Positions 35,068 through 44,152 of a stretch of DNA of 64,000 nucleotides are shown here, in pieces. The notes beneath the pieces were generated by a model. It ran no database searches. It saw nothing but the letters and a program-made list of their open reading frames with translations, and was not told the DNA's origin. Every line of letters begins with the position of its first letter. The first letter of the stretch is position 1. The DNA is from Opitutia bacterium UBA4506 (GTDB taxonomy: Bacteria > Verrucomicrobiota > Verrucomicrobiia > Opitutales > Puniceicoccaceae), in the NCBI GenBank assembly GCA_002388665.1, contig DGMY01000089.1, forward strand, positions 35,166 to 99,165, in the 5' to 3' direction. Position numbers and translations under genes: made by a program.

Positions 35068-35252
35068 CTGATTCGCAGATTGTTTTTCTGAATTGCAGTT
35101 GCAAGAATAAAATCGATTCTTTCCTTCAATTTTCCTCTATGCACTGCATTCGAAGCAATTGAGAGCCCCTAGGAGCATAGCTTTCGTTATATTTAAACGA
35201 TTTCTGTTTTTGCCCTTGAATCTGAATTTCAATACACTTAACTGAATTTCAG
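35068..35252. promoter_or_regulatory. Divergent promoter region with CTGAATTTCAG-type operators
   Basis: The palindrome CTGAA-T-TTCAG is exact at 35242-35252. Near copies are CTGAATTTCAA at 35222-35232, CTGAATTGCAG at 35088-35098 and a weaker CTGATTCGCAG at 35068-35078. The two right-hand sites start 20 bp apart, two helical turns, so a dimer could bind both on one face. The left-hand sites lie within 40 bp of the GntR start. The exact site ends one base before the ATG at 35254, where a Shine-Dalgarno would be expected. Confidence 0.6.
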
Positions 35253-35253
35253 T

Positions 35254-35826
35254 ATGAGAAAGTATTTATCGTTCTTCCGCAGCAGGTGGGGTTCCGTTCC
35301 GCTAGCACTCCTAGCAATCAGCCAGTCATCCCTTGCAAAATCCATTGAAGTCGACTTCGCCACCTTACCCGAGGACGGGCGGCCCGCCTGGAGCCGTGTA
35401 GGAGCAGGGTCACGACAAATTTCAGATTCCACTCTCCTCTTGGAATCCGAGACTGAAGAAGCCGCCGGCTACATCATACGCGGAGGTGAAGACGACTATA
35501 TCTGGGACGGCGAATGGCCCCTCGCAATCACCTTCGAAGCCCGTGCCATCGAGCTACCCGACCCCGATCTACCCGCTGCGCATCTGGTTTGCCGCGGAGA
35601 AGGCTGGCGGATTCAGGTTCCGATCGAACAGGAAGAATGGCTTCTCTATCAGATAAAAATTGATTCGGAAGGAAACCCCTCTCTTCAAATTGGCCAACAA
35701 CCGGCTACACCCATCCGAATGATCCTGGATTCCAGCTCGGCACGCACCATCGCCTTTGGAGACCTCGGTCGCTATGCGGAGGGAACATCGCAATGGCGTA
35801 AACTCGAATGGTCGGACGAACTATGA
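35254..35826 (+). CDS. Exported protein of unknown function (Module A)
   Basis: A protein of 190 residues with a signal peptide (RWGSVPLALLAISQSSLAKS, cut after SLA). The mature part looks beta-sandwich-like with WPLAITFEARAIELPD and LEWSDEL at the end, as in small carbohydrate-binding or laminin-type modules, but no domain was firmly recognised. It is the first gene of the rightward arm, next to the operators, and its stop overlaps the next start (ATGA). Confidence 0.7.
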   Translation: MRKYLSFFRSRWGSVPLALLAISQSSLAKSIEVDFATLPEDGRPAWSRVGAGSRQISDSTLLLESETEEAAGYIIRGGEDDYIWDGEWPLAITFEARAIELPDPDLPAAHLVCRGEGWRIQVPIEQEEWLLYQIKIDSEGNPSLQIGQQPATPIRMILDSSSARTIAFGDLGRYAEGTSQWRKLEWSDEL

Positions 35827-37523
35827 CCACGATTCGCAACATCTTCTATTCTCTGACCATTGCCATAACCGCATGCAACGCGTCCGCGGCAGAACGTCCT
35901 GATTTTGGTCTAATACTAAACGATGACGGCGACCTATCATTTGCATCCCCGGACCCTTCCGCATCTGAGGCATTTCTCCGAGCCAATATCCGAGGTCTTT
36001 CAGGCAGTTCCATTGGGACTCTAGTGACTTCTATTGGCAGCGGCAGTGATACACTCAACTACCCTACCCAGGTAGCCAGTCCCTTGGGATGGCGCAAGAC
36101 GAAGCACGAAAACGGCGAAAGCTTTTGGGGACCGCGAATTGAAAATGCCCGCGCCGGCATCGCCGCCGGCTTCGACCCCATCCGTACAGCTGGGAGCGAA
36201 GCAAAGTCCCTCGGCATGTATTTCCTGCCGAGTCTTCGAATGAATGATAGCCACTTCATCTTCGACCCGTTCAACTACCCCCTCACAGGAGAATTTTGGC
36301 TGGAGAACTATGATCGTCTCCTTATCGATGATTCGCCGGTTGATTTCCGACAAGGATACGAGAATCTCTTCGATTTTTCAGAGCCTGAAGTCCGCGCGTA
36401 TCGGCTCGGAGTAATCGCCGAAGCCATCGATCGGTACGAAGACATTATCGATGGTTTCGAACTAGATTTCAACCGGGTCCAGATTTTCTTCCCCCGAAAC
36501 AAAGCGGAAGAAAATGCACACCTAATGACCGATCTCGTGCTGTCCGTCCGAACTATGCTCAATGAAGCATCGGAGAGGCAGGGGCGCCCGATGTATCTAT
36601 TCGTACGAATTCCTCCCTCTCTCGCTGATTCCGATTGGGCTGGGCTCGATGTGAGAACCTGGATAAGGGAAGGCTTGGTAGACCTCGTATCTCCAGCCCA
36701 ACTGATGACTCTGGCACAAGATATGCCGATTCAGGATCTAATTGACATCGCGAAAGAGAACGAAGTTCTCGTGTATCCCTCGCTCTACCCACGCACCGCA
36801 TGGCGCTGGCCCCTCGATCCCCAGGCACCCGGAATTGGCCCATTGAAGATGGCTAGGCGAGCAACCCCCGAGGAGTTGATGGGTGCTGCGTCAGCATACT
36901 ACGCCATGGGAGCCAACGGCTTCTATCTCTACAACTTTTATGGAGTGGAACAAGCCATTCGCCCGTATCCAGATTGGTTCTACGCCTTCACTCGGGCGAT
37001 CTCCGAACCACAGGCCCTAGAAGGTGCTCCCCTTATCTATTTCGTCACCCAGACCTACTACTATGACGACGCAGACCCTTCCTATGCCTATAAGAAACAG
37101 ATACCGATCGATCTGGAAAATGAAAGCACTGAGATCACTCTCAGAATCGGCAAAACGCCAAATTCAGGCCTCTTTCCGATTCAAAATTGTTTTCTCCGCA
37201 TTGGTGCCAGTGGGAGTGGGAGCGCGAAGGCCCCCGCACAGATCCTCATCAACGGAAATGAGGTAGACGTTGCCACGGGCTCGATCCGAGAACGTTCGGT
37301 AAGCGAGATGGAGGCGAAGCGGACGAGAGGTGCCGCCGATCACTATTGGTTCTACCCGCTCGACGACCCGTCCATCCTTAGGGAAGGTGAGAACAGCATC
37401 GAAATCTCATGGCCGGGGAACGTCAGACTGACCGATCTGGAACTGGGAGTCAGCTATCACAACAATATAACAAAACACTGGAAACGTGAACCAAGCCCGA
37501 TCAACGAGGTCTTTCAGCAATAG
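35823..37523 (+). CDS. Exported TIM-barrel glycosidase-like protein (GHL10-type)
   Basis: A protein of 566 residues with a signal peptide (IFYSLTIAITACNASA). The body resembles the GHL10/DUF187 group of glycosidase-like barrels: an early SLRMNDSHF, EAIDRYEDIIDGFELDFNRVQIF, LFVRIPPSLADSDWAGLDVRTWI and DLVSPAQLM. Acidic residues in DGFELDFNR are candidate catalytic groups. The last 140 residues form a beta-sandwich (IEISWPGNVRLTDLELGV). It probably acts on a polysaccharide outside the cytoplasm. Coupled by ATGA overlap to the upstream gene. Confidence 0.75.
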   Translation: MTTIRNIFYSLTIAITACNASAAERPDFGLILNDDGDLSFASPDPSASEAFLRANIRGLSGSSIGTLVTSIGSGSDTLNYPTQVASPLGWRKTKHENGESFWGPRIENARAGIAAGFDPIRTAGSEAKSLGMYFLPSLRMNDSHFIFDPFNYPLTGEFWLENYDRLLIDDSPVDFRQGYENLFDFSEPEVRAYRLGVIAEAIDRYEDIIDGFELDFNRVQIFFPRNKAEENAHLMTDLVLSVRTMLNEASERQGRPMYLFVRIPPSLADSDWAGLDVRTWIREGLVDLVSPAQLMTLAQDMPIQDLIDIAKENEVLVYPSLYPRTAWRWPLDPQAPGIGPLKMARRATPEELMGAASAYYAMGANGFYLYNFYGVEQAIRPYPDWFYAFTRAISEPQALEGAPLIYFVTQTYYYDDADPSYAYKKQIPIDLENESTEITLRIGKTPNSGLFPIQNCFLRIGASGSGSAKAPAQILINGNEVDVATGSIRERSVSEMEAKRTRGAADHYWFYPLDDPSILREGENSIEISWPGNVRLTDLELGVSYHNNITKHWKREPSPINEVFQQ

Positions 37524-37533
37524 AGATAACACG

Positions 37534-38286
37534 ATGTGCTCCCACGACACAGATCATCCCGCAGGACTTTGCTACGCTCAATTGAATCACCCTAGGAGTT
37601 CGGCATTCACCCTGATTGAGCTACTCGCTACCATCGCGACCCTCTCCCTCCTAGGCATGATTATTTTTGCCGTTTCAAGTTCCGGCATCAGAAAGGCCCG
37701 AAGATCCGCAGCCATCTCAAACCTCAGACAAATTGGGGTAGCCGCTCACACCTATAGCAATGAACACTCCGGGCGGGTCATCCCCTACCGATCCACCGAG
37801 TTCGACGGGAGCACTACATACTTTTTCCAATACCTTTCAGCTTACTACATGGATGGGTCCAGCGACCCTTTCATTGCCCCCGGCGATGATCTAAAGCTCT
37901 ACACCGTGCCAACCAGACTCCGGGGACCCTACAAGAATCTGGCAACCGAAGCAGTTGATGTTTACTACAGTTTTGCTCGGAATATGGAACTCCCCAAGCC
38001 CTCAAACCAAACTTTTGTCGATTCGGGAACGGCCATCAATTTTTCAATGCCTTCCCCATCCAATACGGCACTCTTGTTCCTCACACGGCAAAATGCCGCG
38101 ATGTATCGCAGCTACCCAGCAGAGTATCACGGTCTCTCCGATGGGGACGAACCAACTGAAACCTTGGTATCCTTTCTGGATGGAAGTGTTCGCACCTTTA
38201 CCATCGTAGAACTATCCGAAGATACACCGGAGATGCGGGAACTCTGGTACGGATTTCCCGACGCAACAGGCAGACAGGACTACTAA
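37534..38286 (+). CDS. Orphan type II pseudopilin-like protein (Module A)
   Basis: A protein of 250 residues whose N-terminus has a prepilin-type cleavage and methylation site, SSA|FTLIELLATIATLSLLG, with Glu at +5 and a following membrane helix. After the conserved ARRSAAISNLRQIGVAAHTYSNEH it has a globular C-terminal domain ending in the SFLDGSVRTF stretch typical of DUF1559-like proteins. Such proteins occur in tens of copies in Planctomycetota, Lentisphaerota and Verrucomicrobiota; their substrate is unknown. The ATG at 37534 lies 11 bases after the upstream stop. Confidence 0.85.
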   Translation: MCSHDTDHPAGLCYAQLNHPRSSAFTLIELLATIATLSLLGMIIFAVSSSGIRKARRSAAISNLRQIGVAAHTYSNEHSGRVIPYRSTEFDGSTTYFFQYLSAYYMDGSSDPFIAPGDDLKLYTVPTRLRGPYKNLATEAVDVYYSFARNMELPKPSNQTFVDSGTAINFSMPSPSNTALLFLTRQNAAMYRSYPAEYHGLSDGDEPTETLVSFLDGSVRTFTIVELSEDTPEMRELWYGFPDATGRQDY

Positions 38287-38308
38287 GGCATCGCTAACGA
38301 TTGACCCC

Positions 38309-39802
38309 ATGTCCTCAGGCAGCTTCATCGACCTTCTGGTTATCGCCGTCTACATTAGCGCCACGATCGCTATTGGGATCGGATCCCGAGGTAAACAAGA
38401 CGGAGCCAAAGACTATTTCACCACAAGCGGCGGCATGTCGGGAAGTCTGGCCTCCATCCTCGTCGGTCTCAGTATCGCTGCTACGTTTTTTAGCGGAATC
38501 AGTTTCATCGCGATTCCCGGGATCGTGTTCAGGGAGGGCCCCAGCTTCATTTTCGCTCTTGTTTGCTTGCCTCTTTGCTGGCTCGTTCTGCGATTTATGT
38601 TTCTACCCCGTTTCCTAAGAATCGCCGGTGGAGAACCGTATTATTTTCTGGAGGAGCGCCTCGGTGCCAGCATCCGCACCCAAGTTTCGATTCTCTACGT
38701 ACTTCTGCGAGTCGGCTGGATGGCCACCTTGATCTACGCACCGACACTTGCCATCATCGAGTTGCTACGCGTCGATGCGGTATGGCTACCGGCAATAATT
38801 ATATTGCTGGGTATGATCAGCACTCTCTACACCGTAATCGGCGGACTTCGCGGTGTCATAGTTACAGATGCCCTCCAGTTTGCTATTATCGCTATCGGAA
38901 TCGCACTTACCGTCGCAATCATCCTGACTCGTCTCCCAGTTCCAATGCAGGAGGTTTGGCAGGATCTGAAAGGTCAGGATCTAATTCAATTACCAGAGTG
39001 GAGGCTGAACTTCTCTGACTTTTACTCTTGGTGGAGTATTCTTCTCGGATTCGGATTTTCCTACCTGGCCACCTACCTGGCCGACCAGATGTCGCTACAA
39101 CGATACCTAGCTGCAGGGACAGTGAAATCGGCAAATCGATCCTTCTTGTTCAACATTTTCGGCGTCTTTGTCGTCCTCTCCTTACTAATCGCTGTAGGAC
39201 TGAGCCTTCGCGCTTTTTACCACTACTATCCCGTCCAATCCATTATCGATCAACCCGACCGGGTATTTCCCTATTTTGTCGCAAACGAACTTCCCACGGG
39301 ACTCAGCGGACTCATCGTCGCGATCCTTCTAGCAGCAACCATGAGCAGCATCACTAGCGGCATTAATGCGCTCGCCTCCGTGATCACCATTGACCTATGG
39401 GCAGGAAGAATTCGAAAGAAGTCCCAATTGAGCCAGAAGAGTCTCCTCAAGACGAGCCGCCTCGTGACAATGGGATTAGGGGTTCTATGCACACTATTGG
39501 CTCTCTATGTCAATCGGCTCGGCTCTCTATTCGAAGCGACCCAAGCGATTCTGGGCCTATTTCTTGGTCCGATCCTTACTGCGGTATTTCTGGCGATGAT
39601 CGGAGTCCGGGTGAGTGGAAAAACCTATTTCCTGAGTGTTGTCATAGCAGTTATCTCCGGCACGGCACTCATGCAGATCGTCGCAAATGTATGGGCCACC
39701 TTCATAACAACCAGTATTACGACACTTATCTGCCTAAGCGCCTTTTTCCTTTCGTGGATTAAATCAAAAAGACCCATCGTCAGCTCGCCGGACTCACCGT
39801 AG
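38309..39802 (+). CDS. Sodium:solute symporter (SSS family), Module A
   Basis: A membrane protein of 497 residues with about 13 spans, in the SSS/SGLT family, which uses sodium to import sugars, acids, vitamins or amino acids. Family features include SIAATFFSGISFIAIPG, the motif-like YTVIGGLRGVIVTDALQF and LLAATMSSITSGINALASV. The substrate cannot be read from sequence; the operon suggests a product of the GHL10-like enzyme or the substrate of the DapA-type lyase. Last gene of the rightward arm. Confidence 0.9.
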   Translation: MSSGSFIDLLVIAVYISATIAIGIGSRGKQDGAKDYFTTSGGMSGSLASILVGLSIAATFFSGISFIAIPGIVFREGPSFIFALVCLPLCWLVLRFMFLPRFLRIAGGEPYYFLEERLGASIRTQVSILYVLLRVGWMATLIYAPTLAIIELLRVDAVWLPAIIILLGMISTLYTVIGGLRGVIVTDALQFAIIAIGIALTVAIILTRLPVPMQEVWQDLKGQDLIQLPEWRLNFSDFYSWWSILLGFGFSYLATYLADQMSLQRYLAAGTVKSANRSFLFNIFGVFVVLSLLIAVGLSLRAFYHYYPVQSIIDQPDRVFPYFVANELPTGLSGLIVAILLAATMSSITSGINALASVITIDLWAGRIRKKSQLSQKSLLKTSRLVTMGLGVLCTLLALYVNRLGSLFEATQAILGLFLGPILTAVFLAMIGVRVSGKTYFLSVVIAVISGTALMQIVANVWATFITTSITTLICLSAFFLSWIKSKRPIVSSPDSP

Positions 39803-39897
39803 AGCCCTCGAAAAAGCCGTCTCATTTGATGCGTCTCGCCACTACATTCGAGAACATTTTCGACTACGACAAAACGGCAAAAGGCTCGTTTGCTCCA

Positions 39898-40635
39898 CTA
39901 TCCCGCTTGCACCAACATCCAAATGCCCATCGCCATCATCATGAGATTTTCGGTCAGGGAAATAAAACCCAGAGGCACACTGCTGCCTCCTCCCACGCAG
40001 GCGCATTTGAGATCACGCTTTTCCACGTAGACAGCTTTAAAGACGGATAGGGCCCCGATACTACTGACAAGGATCACAACAGGAGCGACGATCCATGTAA
40101 ACAGTCCCGCAATCATGAGGATACCCCCTCCAGCCTCGATGAAGGCATACACTGATGCATAGGGCACGTAGCGTTGGGCCAATAGATCATATTGGACGAA
40201 GCCAGTGGTGTAGCCTTTTAGGTCCTGGAGCTTTTGAATTCCGAGGACGCACATACTGAAAGCGATGAACAGCTCCGCAATTCGGATCACCGAGAAGCTA
40301 CCAAGGGAGGCCCATGTCGCAGTGATTGCCATAAGAAAGGTCACTGCAAATATAGCGATCACCGGCTGGTAACTCTCGCCCTCCTCTGGGTCGGGACCGA
40401 GACCGAGGTGCTCACGGAGCTCATCGTATCCACCCAAACGCTCTCCCTCGATGAAGATCTGTGGGGTTTCATCAACACCGTTGTCCTCCTTGTACTGCTG
40501 ATTGGCCTCCATCGTCTCAAGATGATGATCACTCACTTCGAAGCCCTTGCGCCTCAGGAGGTCGAGAGCCTTGATCCCCCAGGGACAAAGGTGATCGGGA
40601 GTTACCATGCGATAGATGTCTGCTTTTTTCTTCAT
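39898..40635 (-). CDS. Glutaredoxin-MauE fusion protein
   Basis: A protein of 245 residues with two parts. Residues 1-80 form a glutaredoxin domain: active site CPWG (one Cys), TPQIFIEGERLGGYDELREHL for the cis-Pro and GSH-binding loops. Residues 90-245 form a four-span MauE/DoxX-type domain with KCACVGGGSSVPLGFISLTEN, the MauE-family cysteines before the last helix. MauE takes part in disulfide formation during methylamine dehydrogenase maturation, and relatives act in thiol redox. No partner genes; the 95 bases on the right end (39803-39897) hold nothing. Confidence 0.85.
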   Translation of the reverse strand: MKKKADIYRMVTPDHLCPWGIKALDLLRRKGFEVSDHHLETMEANQQYKEDNGVDETPQIFIEGERLGGYDELREHLGLGPDPEEGESYQPVIAIFAVTFLMAITATWASLGSFSVIRIAELFIAFSMCVLGIQKLQDLKGYTTGFVQYDLLAQRYVPYASVYAFIEAGGGILMIAGLFTWIVAPVVILVSSIGALSVFKAVYVEKRDLKCACVGGGSSVPLGFISLTENLMMMAMGIWMLVQAG

Positions 40636-40987
40636 AATGAGGAGAAAACTGGGTTACTTCCGGAAAATGAAACGACCGTCTCTAAATTGAAACGAACGAT
40701 CTCATTCATAACACAGATTGGAGAACACGTCAAAACCCTCCCGGCATCAGGTACCTCCCCTTCCCTGAGAGAGGTGACCGCGGAGAGGTGTAAAGAAGGC
40801 TCGCGCAACTCCAACTGCCGGGGAATGCTCCGGCCTCTAGCGCACAAAAATTTATGATCGCGCGCAAGCCCAGCGCCCAGTCGACTATCGATTGGGTGGA
40901 CTCGTTCCCGTCGAACCGCAGGCGCCACCCAGCGAGTACGCTCCAGCGCGCCGAAAGAATCAGGCGACCAGGCAATCCCCCCGAAAA
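40636..40987. other. Intergenic region without supported gene
   Basis: These 352 bases lie upstream of the glutaredoxin-MauE gene and downstream of the Module B epimerase gene. A 98-codon open frame on the minus strand has no signal, family resemblance or coupling to neighbours. The promoter of the glutaredoxin-MauE gene and the end of the long Module B transcript must be here, but no clear promoter hexamers or terminator hairpin were found by eye. Confidence 0.6.
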
Positions 40988-41836
40988 CTAGAGATCCAGG
41001 ATCGCATCGAAGGCCCGCTTTGTGTTGTGAAGAAGCACCTCCGGAGCGTACTTGTAGAAGGGAACGGGGGGAATCATTTCAGGGGCAATCCAACCGTCAA
41101 ACCCGACAGCCCGCAAGGCCTTCATCACCTCCGGCCAATTGACGTCTCCCGACAAAAGATCGCAGAACCCATCAGCAGTTCCAACTGCGCGACGGTAGTC
41201 TTTAAAATGAATCCGCTTGATGTGATCGCCGAGCACCTGAATCCAATGCTCGGGATATCCGGTCGCAAGGGAGTTCCCCACGTCAAAATAGACCCCCACG
41301 AAAGGGCTGTTGAACTGCTCAACAAACCGGACCATCTCAAGCGGGCTGAGCAGGAACTTGTTCCACACATTCTCAATGCAGAGGGTCACCCCCGCCTTCT
41401 CCGCCGCGGGTATCGCTTTGCGCACCAACTGCGAAGAGCGCTCCCATACCTCGTCGTAGGGGACGACTTCACAATCGGGAATAAAATCAGCCCCGACCGT
41501 CCCGGGAATGATGAGAATCGCGTCGATACCGAGGATGGATGCACAATGAATTTGGCGGTCAACAATCGCGGCGGCCCGAGCCCTGGTGCCCTCGTCTGCA
41601 CTGGCTCCATTGGCCCCCCAGTAGAGAGCTGATGCTAGCCCGGATAAAGTGAGACCGTATCGATCTGCCAGCGACCGCACCTGCCTGAGCTCCTCATCGG
41701 AAGTCTCCATTCCCACAGGTCCCTCCTCGGTCAGATCAATCTCAATGGCGCGAAACCCTGCCTCCACGGCAAGCTTGAATTTTTCCTCGAGGTCCCAAGG
41801 ACCACAAAATGACCAGATGCTGATGGATTGTTTCAT
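40988..41836 (-). CDS. Sugar phosphate isomerase/epimerase-type TIM barrel
   Basis: A protein of 282 residues of the AP-endonuclease-2/xylose-isomerase-like fold. Metal ligands typical of tagatose/psicose 3-epimerases are visible: Glu in VTLCIENVWN, Asp in GVYFDVGNSL, His in RIHFKDYRR and Glu in WIAPEMIPP. It may epimerise a keto sugar or isomerise an inosose-type substrate; the two Gfo/Idh dehydrogenases directly upstream favour a keto-sugar intermediate. Last gene of the leftward Module B run. Confidence 0.85.
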   Translation of the reverse strand: MKQSISIWSFCGPWDLEEKFKLAVEAGFRAIEIDLTEEGPVGMETSDEELRQVRSLADRYGLTLSGLASALYWGANGASADEGTRARAAAIVDRQIHCASILGIDAILIIPGTVGADFIPDCEVVPYDEVWERSSQLVRKAIPAAEKAGVTLCIENVWNKFLLSPLEMVRFVEQFNSPFVGVYFDVGNSLATGYPEHWIQVLGDHIKRIHFKDYRRAVGTADGFCDLLSGDVNWPEVMKALRAVGFDGWIAPEMIPPVPFYKYAPEVLLHNTKRAFDAILDL

Positions 41837-41921
41837 AATAAAACGAAGTTAATGAGTCAGTTTCCTCTATTCGTGAGAAAGTGCCGTCAGGACAACAGAA
41901 CTACAACACAGAGAGAATTCT

Positions 41922-42947
41922 TTACAGTTTCACGCGCTTACCCGATCGGGCGGAGCGAAGTTCAGCCGCAACGACCCGGAGGCTTTCAACCGCGTCCGGC
42001 AACGTCGCGGTCTCCGGTGCCCGTTTGGCCTCAAGAGCGCCCACAAAACTTTTCAATTCATTGAAGTAGCCAGCCAAGGAGGAGATGTTACCCGCTCCCG
42101 TCGAAGAACCCCCAATGGATGGCTTTTTGAACGGCAGAGCTTTTTTCCGACCCTTCCCGACGGTCACCGTGAGCGAGGGATCTGCTGAGCTGTCATACTC
42201 TACCGCGGCATCTTCAAAAACGGCTTGGAACGCCATCTGAAAGCCCCATTTTGCCGGATAGTTCCAACCGCATTCAGCAGAGACGCACAATCCGGAATAG
42301 TGAAACAGTGTGAAGATCTGACTGGGACCGAGCTTTGGATCGAAAGTGGCTTCGGAAGTGACCCCCGACGGCAGCCCCAGCAGGTATAGCACAAAATCAG
42401 TATCATGCACGTGAAGATCAACGGCGGCCCCACCGGACCTGGCGGGATCGATAATCCAGTCATCGACACTGTGATCTGGAAGAGACGACCGGCGTTGCAG
42501 GGCAAGGCTGAGCAGTTTCCCCCTTTTCCCCGAATCGAGAAACTTTTTGAAGGCAACATACTCCGGCCAGAAGCGGATGCACTGGCCGACCTGCGCCGTG
42601 ACACCAGCACGATCTGCCGCCGCGGCAATCTTCTTCCCCTCGGCTACTGTAAGAGCCAGTGGCTTCTCACAGAAAAGATGCTTCCCCGCATGTATTGCGG
42701 TCAACGAATTCGCGAGATGGAGGTCCGTCGGGAGACAGAGATCGACCACATCTGCCTCCACCGCCCCGAGAGCTTCTTCGAGGGTGTCAAAAAGAGGAAC
42801 GTCGATACCCAGATTCTCCATTGTGGCCGCAGCCTGCTTCCTCGCCGTGTCCACTACCGCTACGATCCGAGCCTGCTTCAGATGTTGATAGATCTGTGCG
42901 TGCATGGTTCCCATGAAGCCCATGCCGGTAAGAATTATTTTTTGCAT
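41922..42947 (-). CDS. Gfo/Idh/MocA-family oxidoreductase, copy B2
   Basis: An NAD(P)-dependent dehydrogenase of 341 residues acting on sugars or inositols. GMGFMGTMHAQIY is the nucleotide-binding motif, CEKPLAL the catalytic EKP, and HVHDTDFVLYLLG the substrate-site helix. It is closely similar to its neighbour (43033-44055) over the whole length, including IRFWPEYVAFKKFLDSGKRGKLLSL, so the pair arose by tandem duplication. Together with the epimerase they could oxidise and re-reduce different carbons of one sugar; this is inferred. Confidence 0.9.
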   Translation of the reverse strand: MQKIILTGMGFMGTMHAQIYQHLKQARIVAVVDTARKQAAATMENLGIDVPLFDTLEEALGAVEADVVDLCLPTDLHLANSLTAIHAGKHLFCEKPLALTVAEGKKIAAAADRAGVTAQVGQCIRFWPEYVAFKKFLDSGKRGKLLSLALQRRSSLPDHSVDDWIIDPARSGGAAVDLHVHDTDFVLYLLGLPSGVTSEATFDPKLGPSQIFTLFHYSGLCVSAECGWNYPAKWGFQMAFQAVFEDAAVEYDSSADPSLTVTVGKGRKKALPFKKPSIGGSSTGAGNISSLAGYFNELKSFVGALEAKRAPETATLPDAVESLRVVAAELRSARSGKRVKL

Positions 42948-43032
42948 AACTAGTACTGTGGAGGATTTTCTGAAATGATTTTGACCTGGAAAACAAGATG
43001 TGGAGATTGGTTCACAGAGTACGCCCTATCGG

Positions 43033-44055
43033 TCAGAGGGAGGGAGAGATTCCCGCAAGATACACGGGGGTGCCGGTCTCGACGGACTCGAACTCCGCGC
43101 GGATAGTTCTCAGGCTCTCGGTCGCGTCGCTACCCGTGTTAATCTCGACGGGTACCCCTTCCGCGATGCAGTTAATGAAGTAATCCAGTTGGCACTTGTA
43201 ACCGGCAAGACCGCTCAAGCTGGCACAAGTGTCCTCTTCCCCGGACAATTCCTGACTATGGTCACCCACGATCTTCCGCACCTTGAGGGACCCCGAGATA
43301 TCACAATCGAGGCTACCGTTCTCAAACAGAGCACAGTAGCCCATTTGAAACGGACGCTTATCCGGATAACTCCAGCCGCCCTCGGCCCGGACAACCAAAT
43401 CGTTAAAGAGATACTGGGTTTGAATGTGATCCAATCCGGTGGGCGTATAGATCCCTTGCGAGAAAACGCCCTTGGGGGATCCGAAAAGAAAATGTACGAA
43501 ATCCGTATCGTGGATATGTAGATCCAGTGCTGCTCCCTGACAGCGAAGAGGGTCACTCGCCCAATCTCCGACCGTATATCCGGGACGTGGCGACCGCCGA
43601 AACAAGTCCAAGGCGAGAAGCTTCCCAGCCTCTCCGGAATCGATCATTGATTTGAGCTTTAGGTACTCGGGCCAGAAACGTATACAGTGGCCGATCATCA
43701 ACTCGCGGTTGGCCGCGGCTGCCGCATCGGTGATTCTCCCCGCAGCCGCAAGATCAAGGGCAATTGGTTTCTCGCAGAACACATGGAGTCCGGCCGAGAA
43801 AGCGATCTCGGCAGCTTGAGGGTGGGCATCCGTCGGTAGGCATATATCCACTACATCCGCATCCACGACTTTCAGAACCTGCTCTACACTGTCAGCCACC
43901 GGAATCGGATCACCGCCCAACTCTTGCCAGACCTTTGCAGCCCGATCGACGTCGAGATCGACCAGACCGACCACTTCGGCACGAGGAATCGACGCGTAAC
44001 ATTGAGCGTGAATCCGACCCATAAAACCGAGCCCCTGAATAATAATCCGAACCAT
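43033..44055 (-). CDS. Gfo/Idh/MocA-family oxidoreductase, copy B1
   Basis: A protein of 340 residues paralogous to the next gene downstream. The Rossmann motif is GLGFMGRIHAQCY, the EKP motif FCEKPIALD, and the C-terminal barrel-like domain has HIHDTDFVHFLFGSPKG. The duplicated genes differ most in the last 80 residues, where substrate specificity usually lies. It follows the SSS symporter gene by 97 bases and precedes copy B2 by 85; both gaps hold nothing else seen. Confidence 0.9.
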   Translation of the reverse strand: MVRIIIQGLGFMGRIHAQCYASIPRAEVVGLVDLDVDRAAKVWQELGGDPIPVADSVEQVLKVVDADVVDICLPTDAHPQAAEIAFSAGLHVFCEKPIALDLAAAGRITDAAAAANRELMIGHCIRFWPEYLKLKSMIDSGEAGKLLALDLFRRSPRPGYTVGDWASDPLRCQGAALDLHIHDTDFVHFLFGSPKGVFSQGIYTPTGLDHIQTQYLFNDLVVRAEGGWSYPDKRPFQMGYCALFENGSLDCDISGSLKVRKIVGDHSQELSGEEDTCASLSGLAGYKCQLDYFINCIAEGVPVEINTGSDATESLRTIRAEFESVETGTPVYLAGISPSL

Positions 44056-44152
44056 AGTATCGCCCCTAGTTGTCCGCGAGAAAACCCAATAGATCTTTCA
44101 TCCAAACGACTGGTAGCACAAACCGTCGACCGACTGCCGATAGAAAAATCAC

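Noticed and set aside
31560..39802. Module A as a prophage or transposon insertion near tRNA-Pro
   Set aside because: The tRNA is nearby, but no integrase, attachment repeat or transposase was found.
40632..40928. 98-codon frame upstream of the glutaredoxin-MauE gene
   Set aside because: No signal, motif or coupling; it looks like chance in a promoter region.
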